DNA from: Actinacidiphila acidipaludis
GTDB lineage: Bacteria; Actinomycetota; Actinomycetes; Streptomycetales; Streptomycetaceae
Assembly (NCBI RefSeq): GCF_019890725.1
Contig: NZ_JAINZZ010000024.1
Span: forward strand, 1 to 64,000
Reading direction: 5' to 3'
Length of the DNA stretch: 64,000 bases
The notes under the pieces were generated by a model. The model made no database searches. It saw only the letters and a list, made by a program, of their open reading frames with translations, and had not been told where the DNA came from. Below are positions 54,299 to 64,000 of this stretch, in pieces. Position 1 is the first letter of the stretch. Each line of letters opens with the position of its first letter. A program made the translations under genes and the position numbers.

Positions 54299-56068
54299 GT
54301 GGCAGCAGCCAAGAAGGGCCGCAGGTCGTCGGGGAGCCAGGGGTATCCCGGGCGCGCCCTGGCCGTGATCCTCATCGCCCTGGTCGCGCTGACCGGGGGG
54401 ATCTTCATCTCCGGCCAGAAGACGCCGCGCCTCGGCATCGACCTCGCCGGCGGTGTGAGCATCACGCTGCAGGCGAAGGCCAACCAGGGGAACGCGGTCA
54501 ACAAGGCCAACATGAACACCGCGGTCGACATCATCAACCGCCGTGTCAACGGCCTGGGTGTCTCCGAGGCCGAGGTCCAGACCCAGGGCTCGAAGAACAT
54601 CATCGTCAACATCCCCAAGGGCACCAACGCCGACCAGGCCGAGAAGCAGGTGGGCACCACCGCCCAGCTGTACTTCCGCCAGGTGCTGGCCGAGGTCGAC
54701 GGCAAGCCGGCCAAGCCGGCCGCCACGCCCACGCCCTCGGGCACCACGACGCCGAAGCCCACGGGCAGCGCCACTCCCAAGTCCACCGCCACCCCGAAGT
54801 CGACCGCGACCCCGTCGAAGAGCGCCACGCCGCAGGGCCGCGCCGTCACCGACGCGCTGAAGTCGAGCACGGGCAAGGCGCCCACGCCGTCGCCGACCGC
54901 GCCGACGCCGGCCGCGCCGACCACCCCGGCCACCGGCGGCACCCCGACCGCCGACACCAGCATCCCGGCCGCCCTGCAGGCCAAGGCCGACAAGCTGGAC
55001 TGCACCAACGCCAACCAGCGTGCCGAGGCGGTCGCGAACAACAAGGCCAACGAGAAGGTCGTGGCCTGCGGCCAGGTCAACGGCGCCTGGGCCAAGTACC
55101 TGCTCGGCCCGTCCCTCATCGACGGCAAGCGCGTCTCCAGCGCCAACGCCGCCTTCGACACCCAGCAGGGCAACGGCTGGGTCGTCAACCTGTCGTTCGA
55201 CTCCGCGGGTGCCAAGCAGTTCACCTCGGTGACCGGCAACCTGGCCAGCCAGCAGACGCCGTACAACCAGTTCGCCATCGACCTCGACGGCGACGTGCAG
55301 TCGGCGCCGCGGGTCAGCAGCGCCCTCACCGGCGGCAGCGCCCAGATCTCCGGCAGCTTCACCCAGCAGTCCGCCGAGGACCTGGCGAACGTGCTGAAGT
55401 ACGGCTCCCTGCCGCTCGCCTTCGACATCCAGGACAAGACCACCGTCTCCGCCGCCCTCGGCGGTGAGCAGCTGCGCGGCGGCCTGATCGCCGGCGCCGT
55501 CGGTCTCGCGCTGGTCGTGCTGTACCTGGTCGCCTACTACCGCGGCCTGAGCCTCGTCGCCCTCGCGAGCCTCATGGTCTCGGCGGTGCTCACCTACACC
55601 CTGATGTGCCTGCTCGGCTCGGCCATCGGGTTCGCGCTCAACCTGCCGGCGGTCTGCGGTGCCATCGTGGCCATCGGTATCACCGCCGACTCGTTCATCG
55701 TCTTCTTCGAACGCATCAGAGACGAGCTGCGCGAGGGCCGGTCCCTGCAGCCCGCGGTGGCCCGCGGCTGGCCGCGCGCCCGGCGCACCATCCTGGTGTC
55801 GGACTTCGTGTCCTTCCTCGCCGCCGCGGTGCTGTTCGTGGTCTCCGTCGGCAAGGTCCAGGGCTTCGCGTTCACGCTCGGCCTCACCACGCTGCTCGAC
55901 GTCGCGGTGGTCTTCCTGTTCACCAAGCCGCTCATGACGATCCTGGCCCGGCGTCCGTTCTTCGCCCAGGGCCACAAGTGGTCCGGTCTGAACCCCGAGA
56001 GCCTCGGCGTGCGGCGAGCGCCCCTGCGCAGCGTCCGCCGCAAGCCCTCCGAGACGAAGGAAGCCTGA
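54299..56068 (+). CDS. secD: Protein translocase subunit SecD
   Basis: RND-type membrane protein that uses the proton gradient to help pull secreted proteins out; 589 residues. TM1 at about 20-38 is followed by LGIDLAGGVSITLQAKANQG. The large periplasmic domain carries a Thr/Pro/Ala-rich insert (about residues 140-220, e.g. TPKSTATPKSTATPSKSATP) that is not in E. coli SecD. Helices 2-6 (about 395-560) include ADSFIVFFERIRDELREGRS with the conserved Asp, and VSDFVSFLAAAVLFVVSVGK. GTG 54299 follows GGGAG. TGATG links it to secF by a one-base overlap. Confidence 0.96.
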   Translation: MAAAKKGRRSSGSQGYPGRALAVILIALVALTGGIFISGQKTPRLGIDLAGGVSITLQAKANQGNAVNKANMNTAVDIINRRVNGLGVSEAEVQTQGSKNIIVNIPKGTNADQAEKQVGTTAQLYFRQVLAEVDGKPAKPAATPTPSGTTTPKPTGSATPKSTATPKSTATPSKSATPQGRAVTDALKSSTGKAPTPSPTAPTPAAPTTPATGGTPTADTSIPAALQAKADKLDCTNANQRAEAVANNKANEKVVACGQVNGAWAKYLLGPSLIDGKRVSSANAAFDTQQGNGWVVNLSFDSAGAKQFTSVTGNLASQQTPYNQFAIDLDGDVQSAPRVSSALTGGSAQISGSFTQQSAEDLANVLKYGSLPLAFDIQDKTTVSAALGGEQLRGGLIAGAVGLALVVLYLVAYYRGLSLVALASLMVSAVLTYTLMCLLGSAIGFALNLPAVCGAIVAIGITADSFIVFFERIRDELREGRSLQPAVARGWPRARRTILVSDFVSFLAAAVLFVVSVGKVQGFAFTLGLTTLLDVAVVFLFTKPLMTILARRPFFAQGHKWSGLNPESLGVRRAPLRSVRRKPSETKEA

Positions 56069-57243
56069 TGTCCAAGCTCGGCACCCTCGGGCACAAGCTG
56101 CACCGGGGCGAGGTCAGTTACGACTTCGTCGGCAAGCGCAAGATCTGGTACGGCATCTCGATCCTGATCACGATCACCGCGATCATCGGTCTGGCCGTCA
56201 ACGGGCTCAAGGAGGGCATCGAGTTCTCCGGCGGCGCCGTCTTCACCACGCCCAAGACCTCGCTGTCGGTCTCGGACGTGCAGAACAAGATCTCCGGTGA
56301 CACCGCCGGGCACGACGCCACCGTGCAGAAGCTCGGCACGGGCAGCGTCCGCATCCAGGTCAGCGGCATCTCGACCGACGCCTCCAAGGAGGCGCAGACG
56401 AAGATCGCCCAGTCGCTGAACATGCCCAAGGACAAGGTCGACGCCGAGATCGTCGGCCCGAGCTGGGGCAAGGAGATCTCCCAGAAGGCCCTGGAAGGCC
56501 TGGTCATCTTCCTGGTGCTGGTGGTCATCTACCTGGCCATCGCCTTCGAGTGGAGAATGGCGGTGGCGGCCCTGGTCGCCCTGCTCCACGACCTGACGAT
56601 CACCACCGGCGTCTACGCCCTAGTGGGCTTCGAGGTCACGCCGGGCACGGTGATCGGTCTGCTGACGATCCTCGGTTACTCCCTCTACGACACCGTCGTC
56701 GTCTTCGACGGTCTGAAGGAAGCCAGCAAGGACATCACCAAGCAGAACAAGTTCACCTTCAGCGACGTCGCCAACCGCAGCCTCAACAGCACGCTGGTCC
56801 GGTCGATCAACACCACCGTGGTCGCGCTGCTGCCGGTCGCCGCGCTGCTCTTCATCGGCGGCGGCATCCTCGGCGCCGGCATGCTCAACGACATCGCGCT
56901 CGCGCTGTTCGTCGGCCTCACCGCCGGTGCCTACTCCTCGATCTTCATCGCGACCCCGATCGTGGCGGACCTCAAGGAGCGCGAGCCGCAGCTGAAGTCG
57001 CTGCGCAAGCGGGTGCTGGCCAAGCGGGCCTCCGACGCCGCCAAGGGCGACGACCCGCGCGCGACCGAGGCCGCGGGCGACGAGCGGGACCGCGAGGTGC
57101 CCGACGACGAGGACGCGGCGACCGCGACCGCCGGTGTCGTCGGCCAGCGCTCCCAGGGCACGGCCGCCGGCCGCCCGGCGCGCAACCAGCCGCCCGGACG
57201 CGGCAACCGCAGCCGCAACCGCCCCTCCGGCAAGCGCCGCTGA
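56068..57243 (+). CDS. secF: Protein translocase subunit SecF
   Basis: Partner of SecD, 391 residues. TM1 at about 25-45, then GIEFSGGAVFTT, a periplasmic domain, and helices 2-6 at about 135-300 (ALEGLVIFLVLVVIYLAIAF, LLTILGYSLYDTVVVFDGLK, NRSLNSTLVRSINTTVVALL). GYSLYDTVVVFDGLKE is the SecF signature with the conserved Asp. The C-terminal about 75 residues are a charged, basic Gly/Arg/Asn-rich tail. Its ATG shares a base with the secD stop. Confidence 0.96.
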   Translation: MSKLGTLGHKLHRGEVSYDFVGKRKIWYGISILITITAIIGLAVNGLKEGIEFSGGAVFTTPKTSLSVSDVQNKISGDTAGHDATVQKLGTGSVRIQVSGISTDASKEAQTKIAQSLNMPKDKVDAEIVGPSWGKEISQKALEGLVIFLVLVVIYLAIAFEWRMAVAALVALLHDLTITTGVYALVGFEVTPGTVIGLLTILGYSLYDTVVVFDGLKEASKDITKQNKFTFSDVANRSLNSTLVRSINTTVVALLPVAALLFIGGGILGAGMLNDIALALFVGLTAGAYSSIFIATPIVADLKEREPQLKSLRKRVLAKRASDAAKGDDPRATEAAGDERDREVPDDEDAATATAGVVGQRSQGTAAGRPARNQPPGRGNRSRNRPSGKRR

Positions 57244-57250
57244 ACCACCG

Positions 57251-57289
57251 CCCGCCGCCGCCCGGCTGAATCAGCCGGGCGGCGGCGGG
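57251..57289 (+). terminator. Terminator after secF
   Basis: CCCGCCGCCGCCCGGCTGA and its complement pair as a 19-base stem with an almost closed loop (centre A at 57270), followed by GCCTTTGTGT. It ends the yajC-secDF transcript before apt. Confidence 0.9.
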
Positions 57290-57367
57290 CCTTTGTGTCC
57301 GCGAGCCGTCGCCGCCTGTGCGGCCCGTAGGCTCGTACCTTCTCGCCCCCGCCCCGAAAGAAGCACC

Positions 57368-57928
57368 ATGACCACGACGGAAGCCGCCTCCGCCGAGCTG
57401 CGTGACCTGCTGCTCTCCCGCATCAGGGACGTGCAGGACTACCCGAAGCCCGGTGTGGTGTTCAAGGACATCACCCCGCTGCTGGCCGACCCCGTCGCCT
57501 TCAACGCCCTCGTCGACGCGCTGGCCGGGCTCTGCCGGCGGCACGCGGCCACCAAGGTCGTCGGTCTGGAGGCGCGCGGCTTCATCCTGGCGGCCCCCGC
57601 CGCCGCCCGCGCCCACCTCGGCTTCGTCCCGGTCCGCAAGGCGGGCAAGCTCCCCGGCGAGACGCTCGGCCAGTCCTACGACCTGGAGTACGGCACCGCC
57701 GAGATCGAGCTCCACACCGACGCCTTCGCTCCCGGCGACCGGGTCATGGTGATCGACGACGTGCTGGCCACCGGCGGCACCGCCGAGGCGTCCCTGGAAC
57801 TGATCCGCCGCACCGGCGCGACCGTCGCCGGAGTGGCGGTGCTGCTGGAGCTCGGGTTCCTGGGCGGGCGGGGACGGCTCGCCCCGGTCCTGGGCGCCAC
57901 CCCGCTGGACGCGCTCATCGCCGTCTGA
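57368..57928 (+). CDS. apt: Adenine phosphoribosyltransferase
   Basis: Purine salvage enzyme making AMP from adenine and PRPP, 186 residues. RIRDVQDYPKPGVVFKDITP and KVVGLEARGFILAAPAAARA are characteristic, and VMVIDDVLATGGTAEASLEL is the PRPP-binding loop. ATG 57368 follows GAAAGAAGC. It lies before relA, as in other Streptomyces, and links purine pools with (p)ppGpp metabolism only through position. Confidence 0.96.
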   Translation: MTTTEAASAELRDLLLSRIRDVQDYPKPGVVFKDITPLLADPVAFNALVDALAGLCRRHAATKVVGLEARGFILAAPAAARAHLGFVPVRKAGKLPGETLGQSYDLEYGTAEIELHTDAFAPGDRVMVIDDVLATGGTAEASLELIRRTGATVAGVAVLLELGFLGGRGRLAPVLGATPLDALIAV

Positions 57929-58168
57929 GGCGCCCGCGGTCACACGGACGGCCCAGAAAAGCTGCGAGGCCGCCTGAGGCCGTCCCCGGCCGCCTGGGCC
58001 CACGCCGGCCCTCTCCGGCCCCAGGAGGCCACAGCCGCCCCCTTACGGCCTCCCGGGCCGTCTACGGGCCCGCTGCGGCGGCCTGGGGCCGCCTTGCCCC
58101 ACCGGGCCCTCCGGTTGCCTCCGCGGCTCGATACCATGGGTACTCCCACCCCCGCGTGAGGAGTGCAC
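57929..58168. other. apt-relA intergenic region, GGCC-rich
   Basis: 240 bases without a gene. GGCC occurs about every ten bases from 57970 to 58110, giving many weak alternative hairpins. The relA ribosome site GAGGAG is at 58158-58163. The relA promoter should lie here. Confidence 0.5.
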
Positions 58169-60649
<2,481 letters not shown>

Positions 60650-60697
60650 CCCGGACCCCCGCGGCCGCCGCCGACGGCCGCGGGGGCCGACCTGCAC

Positions 60698-60743
60698 GCC
60701 GAAGGGCGGCCACCCGGGATCTCCCGGGTGGCCGCCCTTCGGC
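60698..60743. terminator. Bidirectional terminator between relA and the DUF349 gene
   Basis: GCCGAAGGGCGGCCACCCGG (with GA) and its complement form a 22-base perfect stem with TC at the centre (60698-60719 and 60722-60743). It serves two convergent genes. Confidence 0.9.
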
Positions 60744-60760
60744 CGTCACGGCGTGCGGTT

Positions 60761-61987
60761 CTAGCGGAACTCGCCCATGCCCTTGAGAGCGGCGTCCAGG
60801 AGGGCCTGGCGGCCGTCCAGTTCGGACTGCAGCTTGTCCGCCTTCGCGGTGTTGCCGGCCGCGCGGGCGGCCTCGATCTGGTCACGCAGCTTGTCGACCG
60901 CCGCCTGGAGCTGTCCGGTCAGGCCCTCGGCCCGCGCCCGCACCTCCGGGTTGGTCCGGCGCCACTCCGCTTCCTCGGAGTCCTGCAGGGCGCGCTCGAC
61001 CGCGTGCATCCGCGCCTCGATCCGTGGCCGGGCGTCCCGCGGCACATGGCCGACGGCCTCCCAGCGCTCGTTGATCGAGCGGAACTGCGCCCTGGCGGCC
61101 TTGAGGTCGCCCACCGGCAGGAGCTTCTCCGCCTCGGCGACCAGCTCCTCCTTGCGCTCCAGGTTCTCCCGCTGCTCGGTGTCGCGCTCGGCGAACACCT
61201 CGGACCTGGCGGCGAAGAAGACGTCCTGCGCACCGCGGAAACGGTTCCACAGGTCTTCCTCGGCCTCGCGCTGGGCGCGGCCCGCCGCCTTCCAGTCCGC
61301 CATCAGCTCGCGGTAACGGGCCGCCGTCGGGCCCCAGTCGGTGGAGTCCGACAGCGACTGCGCCTCGGCGACCAGCTTCTCCTTGGTCCGCCGGGCCTCC
61401 TCGCGCTGCGCGTCCAGCGACGCGAAGTGCGCCTTGCGGCGCTTGGAGAAGACCGAACGGGCGTGGCTGAAGCGGTGCCACAGCTCGTCGTCGGACTTGC
61501 GGTCCAGCCGGGGCAGGCCCTTCCAGGTGTCGACCAGTGCCCGCAGCCGCTCGCCCGCCGACCGCCACTGCTCGCTCTCCGCGAGCTGCTCGGCCTCGAC
61601 GACCAGCTGCTCCTTGGCGCCCCTGGCCTCCTCGCTCTGCTTGGCCTTGGCGGCCTTGCGCTCCTCACGACGGCTGTCCACCAGCTCGGTCAGCTCGTCC
61701 AGGCGCTTGGCCAGGGCCTGCAGATCGCCCACCGCGTGCGCCTCGGACACCGTGGTCCGCAGGTGCTCGATCGCGGTCAGCGCCTCCTTGGGAGCGAGGT
61801 CGGTGGTCTTCACCCGGCGTTCGAGGAGGCTGATCTCGACGACGAGCCCCTCGTACTTGCGCTCGAAGTAGGCGAGGGCCTCCTGGGGAGAGCCCGCCTG
61901 CCACGAACCGACCTCCTTCTCCCCGTCGGCCGTCCGCACGTACACGGTCCCCGTCTCGTCGACGCGGCCCCACGGGTCGCTGCTCAC
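60761..61987 (-). CDS. DUF349-repeat coiled-coil protein
   Basis: A 408-residue protein built from four or so DUF349 helical repeats. Each has a W-x-x-G or similar beginning (LAESEQWRSAGERLRALVDT, LSDSTDWGPTAARYRELMAD) and an LW-x-RF core (DELWHRFSHARSVFSKRRKA, EDLWNRFRGAQDVFFAARSE). It is strongly helical, without Cys or membrane segments. Before them, about residues 1-100 include SSDPWGRVDETGTVYVRTAD. GTG 61987 follows GGGAGG. It is convergent with relA. The function of DUF349 proteins is unsettled; helix-rich scaffolding or RNA-related roles are suggested. Confidence 0.93.
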   Translation of the reverse strand: MSSDPWGRVDETGTVYVRTADGEKEVGSWQAGSPQEALAYFERKYEGLVVEISLLERRVKTTDLAPKEALTAIEHLRTTVSEAHAVGDLQALAKRLDELTELVDSRREERKAAKAKQSEEARGAKEQLVVEAEQLAESEQWRSAGERLRALVDTWKGLPRLDRKSDDELWHRFSHARSVFSKRRKAHFASLDAQREEARRTKEKLVAEAQSLSDSTDWGPTAARYRELMADWKAAGRAQREAEEDLWNRFRGAQDVFFAARSEVFAERDTEQRENLERKEELVAEAEKLLPVGDLKAARAQFRSINERWEAVGHVPRDARPRIEARMHAVERALQDSEEAEWRRTNPEVRARAEGLTGQLQAAVDKLRDQIEAARAAGNTAKADKLQSELDGRQALLDAALKGMGEFR

Positions 61988-62174
61988 AGCGCCTCCCTCA
62001 CGTGATGCCCCGCCGAATCGCGCCCGGCGGGCATCGTCCACAGTTTCCAGCCGGCCGGGCCGCACGCCCTGACCGGTCCAACGCCAACATAGGCGACCAG
62101 CGCCCCGGCTGTCCGCATCCCGTGACGGCCTAATCGCGATTCAGATACCGATCAGGTCTCGGTGGCCGCCGGGT

Positions 62175-62196
62175 GCGGGTCCTGACCAGGACCCGC
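62175..62196 (-). terminator. Short hairpin after the cyclophilin gene
   Basis: GCGGGTCCT-GACC-AGGACCCGC, 9-base stem, 14 bases past the stop codon on the minus strand. Confidence 0.6.
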
Positions 62197-62209
62197 GCCC
62201 GCCCTCAGG

Positions 62210-63055
62210 TCAGGACTTGGTGACGGTCGCCTTGTTGATCACGACGGTGGCGTTCGGCGCGCCGTCGCCCTGCCCGGTCGACTCACCGGCCTTGGCGATC
62301 TTGTTCAGCACCGTCATGCCGTCGGAGCTGATCGTCCCGAACGGGGTGTAGCTGGGCGGCAGCGGGCTGTCCTTGTAGACGAGGAAGAACTGGCTGCCGC
62401 CGGTGTGCTTCTGGCCGGTGTTGGCCATCGCGACGGTGCCCGCCTTGTACGTCACCGAACCGCTCGCGCCGGCCTTGCCGAAGGCGTCCAGGTTCTCGTC
62501 GCCGATGGTGTAGCCGGGGCCGCCGCTGCCGCTGCCCGTCGGGTCGCCGCACTGCAGCACGTAGATGCCCGTGGTGGTCAGGCGGTGGCACTTGGTGTGG
62601 TCGAAGAAGCCCTTGCCCGCGAGGAAGTCGAACGAGTTGACCGTCTCGGGGGCCTTCGCCGCCTCCAGGGCGATCGGGATCGCGCCACAGGTCGTCTGCA
62701 GGGTGAAGGTGTAGTGCGCGGACTTGTCGATGGTCTGCGCCGGCTCCTTCTTCCACTGCTGCGTGCCCGGCTTGCCGGCGGCCGGCTGAGCGCACGGGTC
62801 CGGTCCCTTGGCGGGCGTGGTGGCCGCGGAGGCGGACGGGGAGGTGCTCGCTTTCGCGGCGTCGGTCTTCTTGCCGCTGCTGTCGAACGCGCCGGCCCCC
62901 CACGCCCCGAGGAGCGAGAGGGCGACCACCGCGACGACCGCGCCGATCGCGGAGTTGCGGACCCTCGCCTTGCGCCGCGCGTCGACCCTGCGCTGCTGCT
63001 GCCGCTCGAACTTCTCCCGGGCGAGCTGCCGCCGCCGCTGATCCTTGGTGACCAC
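62210..63055 (-). CDS. Membrane-anchored cyclophilin-type peptidyl-prolyl isomerase
   Basis: A 281-residue protein. A basic N-terminal segment (residues 1-35, very Gln/Arg/Lys-rich) precedes one membrane helix (36-55, NSAIGAVVAVVALSLLGAWG), so the C-terminal part lies outside the cell membrane. A linker rich in Ser/Ala/Thr follows. The cyclophilin domain (about 115-281) has KAPETVNSFDFLAGKGFFDH, CHRLTTTGIYVLQCGDPTGS, GTVAMANTGQKHTGGSQFFL and YTPFGTISSDGMTVLNKIAK. The usual active-site Arg is present in HRL. GTG 63055 (VVTKDQRRRQ) has GGAGACGG upstream. It assists folding of secreted proteins. Confidence 0.93.
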   Translation of the reverse strand: MVTKDQRRRQLAREKFERQQQRRVDARRKARVRNSAIGAVVAVVALSLLGAWGAGAFDSSGKKTDAAKASTSPSASAATTPAKGPDPCAQPAAGKPGTQQWKKEPAQTIDKSAHYTFTLQTTCGAIPIALEAAKAPETVNSFDFLAGKGFFDHTKCHRLTTTGIYVLQCGDPTGSGSGGPGYTIGDENLDAFGKAGASGSVTYKAGTVAMANTGQKHTGGSQFFLVYKDSPLPPSYTPFGTISSDGMTVLNKIAKAGESTGQGDGAPNATVVINKATVTKS

Positions 63056-63348
63056 TTCGCCGTCTCCGTCGTCTGTGTCCGTTGCCGTCCGTGCCGTGGG
63101 GGGCACGCTGTGCGTTCACTGTGTGGCGGCTGTGTCCCGGGGGCCGCAGCCGTTGTCTGTTGTTCTGTTCTCGAACGCGAATGCGTGTGCCGAGATCTTC
63201 GCGTCAAGCAGGCCCGCAGTCCAGTCCGCACGCGCTCCGATGCGCGCACGATACGGGTTCGCGACCGCCACACCGTCGCCGGTAGGCTCGTGGCACACCA
63301 CCGCACGACAGCACCGCGGCGGACGCCGCGGACGACAGAAGGACGAAC

Positions 63349-64000
63349 GTGCTCATTGCCGGGTTCCCCGCCGGGGCCTGGGGCACCAATTGTTATGTGG
63401 TCGCCCCCGCCGCCGGCGAGGAGTGCGTGATCATCGACCCGGGTCACCTCGCGACCCAGGGCGTCGAGGACATGCTCGCCAAACACCGCCTCAAGCCCGT
63501 CGCCGTCGTCCTCACCCACGGCCACATCGACCATGTCGCGTCGGTCGTCCCGGTGTGCGGGGCCCATGACGTCCCGGCCTGGATACATCCCGAGGACCGC
63601 TACATGCTCGGCGACCCGGAGAAGGCCATGGGCCGCGCGATCGGCGCCCAGCTGCTGGGCGAGCTGACCGTCGGCGAGCCCGGCGACCTCCGCGAACTCA
63701 GCGACGGCGCCGCCCTGCGGCTGGCCGGGCTGGAGTTCACCGTCGCGCACGCGCCCGGCCATACCAGGGGGTCGGTGACGTTCAGGCTGCCCGAGGCCAC
63801 CGGAGACTCCATCCCCCCGGTGCTGTTCTCCGGCGACCTGCTCTTCGCCGGCTCCGTCGGACGCACCGACCTGCCCGGCGGTTCCGCGGCCGAGCTGTAC
63901 GAGTCGCTGGCCCGTGTGTGCCTGCCGCTCGACGACTCGACCGTGGTGCTGTCCGGCCACGGCCCCCAGACGACCATCGGCCGCGAGCGCGCCACCAACC
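63349..64000 (+). CDS. Metallo-beta-lactamase-fold hydrolase (glyoxalase II-like), partial
   Basis: A hydrolase cut by the window edge; 217 residues are visible. VVLTHGHIDHVASVVP has the HxHxDH metal site, APGHTRGSV the next His, LFSGDLLFAGSVGRTDLPGG the bridging Asp, and LSGHGP the last His. This order is typical of the glyoxalase II group of MBL-fold hydrolases. GTG 63349 (VLIAGFPAGAWGTNCYVV) follows AGAAGGA. It diverges from the cyclophilin gene. From memory, in S. coelicolor the next gene would be hisS. Confidence 0.93.
   Translation, partial: MLIAGFPAGAWGTNCYVVAPAAGEECVIIDPGHLATQGVEDMLAKHRLKPVAVVLTHGHIDHVASVVPVCGAHDVPAWIHPEDRYMLGDPEKAMGRAIGAQLLGELTVGEPGDLRELSDGAALRLAGLEFTVAHAPGHTRGSVTFRLPEATGDSIPPVLFSGDLLFAGSVGRTDLPGGSAAELYESLARVCLPLDDSTVVLSGHGPQTTIGRERATN

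Overview
The window is 64 kb of very GC-rich chromosome from a Streptomyces-like actinomycete. Reasons: GTG starts are common, coding third positions are almost all G or C, translational overlaps of the GTGA/ATGA type are frequent, and ssgB is present, a sporulation gene confined to morphologically complex actinomycetes. From memory, the gene order (relA-apt-secFD-yajC-ruvBAC-yebC-pdxTS-pim genes-thrS-ssgB) matches a conserved core block of the Streptomyces coelicolor chromosome, read here in reverse. No phage, integrase, transposase, CRISPR array or antibiotic cluster was seen.

Layout. (a) 1-6.7 kb: part of a small membrane protein; a methionine importer operon metN-metI-metQ preceded by a Cys-containing short ORF; a SAM methyltransferase; a GNAT acetyltransferase; and the corrin-ring methyltransferase CbiET/CobL. 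(b) 7-13.2 kb: a giant protein joining a disordered Pro/Ala/Glu-rich region to BluB and CobT (lower-ligand synthesis and attachment of cobalamin), a 0.75 kb tandem repeat array, and the siroheme/precorrin-2 enzyme CysG. (c) 13.2-21.7 kb: a SpoU-type RNA methyltransferase; a histidine kinase/response regulator pair divergent from a MacB-like ABC exporter; and two translationally coupled acyl-CoA dehydrogenases with a likely TetR-type operator. (d) 21.75-22.86 kb: a gene-free block of repeats, including a long imperfect inverted repeat. (e) 22.9-31.5 kb: a Ser/Thr kinase, a phosphotransferase, a zinc-ribbon protein, a five-tRNA cluster (Gly-Cys-Val-Val-Val), pabB-pabC, a tandem GNAT protein, and a DsbA-like protein. 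(f) 31.6-37.1 kb: small membrane proteins, a CGNR regulator, ssgB, two tRNA-Val(CAC) genes, a DnaQ-like exonuclease, and a coupled pair that looks like a DUF4365/PD-(D/E)XK protein plus an unknown partner. (g) 37.3-64 kb: housekeeping genes: thrS, a K+ channel, a HIT protein, an unknown membrane protein, a divergent EF-G-like GTPase, the phosphatidylinositol mannoside operon (pgsA-patA-pimA), pdxST, yebC, ruvCAB, yajC-secDF, apt, relA, a DUF349 protein, a cyclophilin, and the start of a metallo-beta-lactamase-fold hydrolase cut by the window edge.

How the genes fit together. CbiET, CysG and BluB-CobT are three separated pieces of cobalamin/siroheme synthesis. MetNIQ supplies methionine, hence SAM, which several of the methyltransferases here consume. 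PgsA, the PatA-like acyltransferase and PimA form one membrane-lipid pathway. YajC-SecD-SecF form the accessory Sec complex, and RuvA-RuvB-RuvC the Holliday-junction resolvasome. The least explained parts are the repeat arrays at 11.1-11.9 and 21.8-22.8 kb, the disordered BluB-CobT extension, the DUF4365-like gene pair at 35.4-37.1 kb and the Cys-containing leader ORF before metN.
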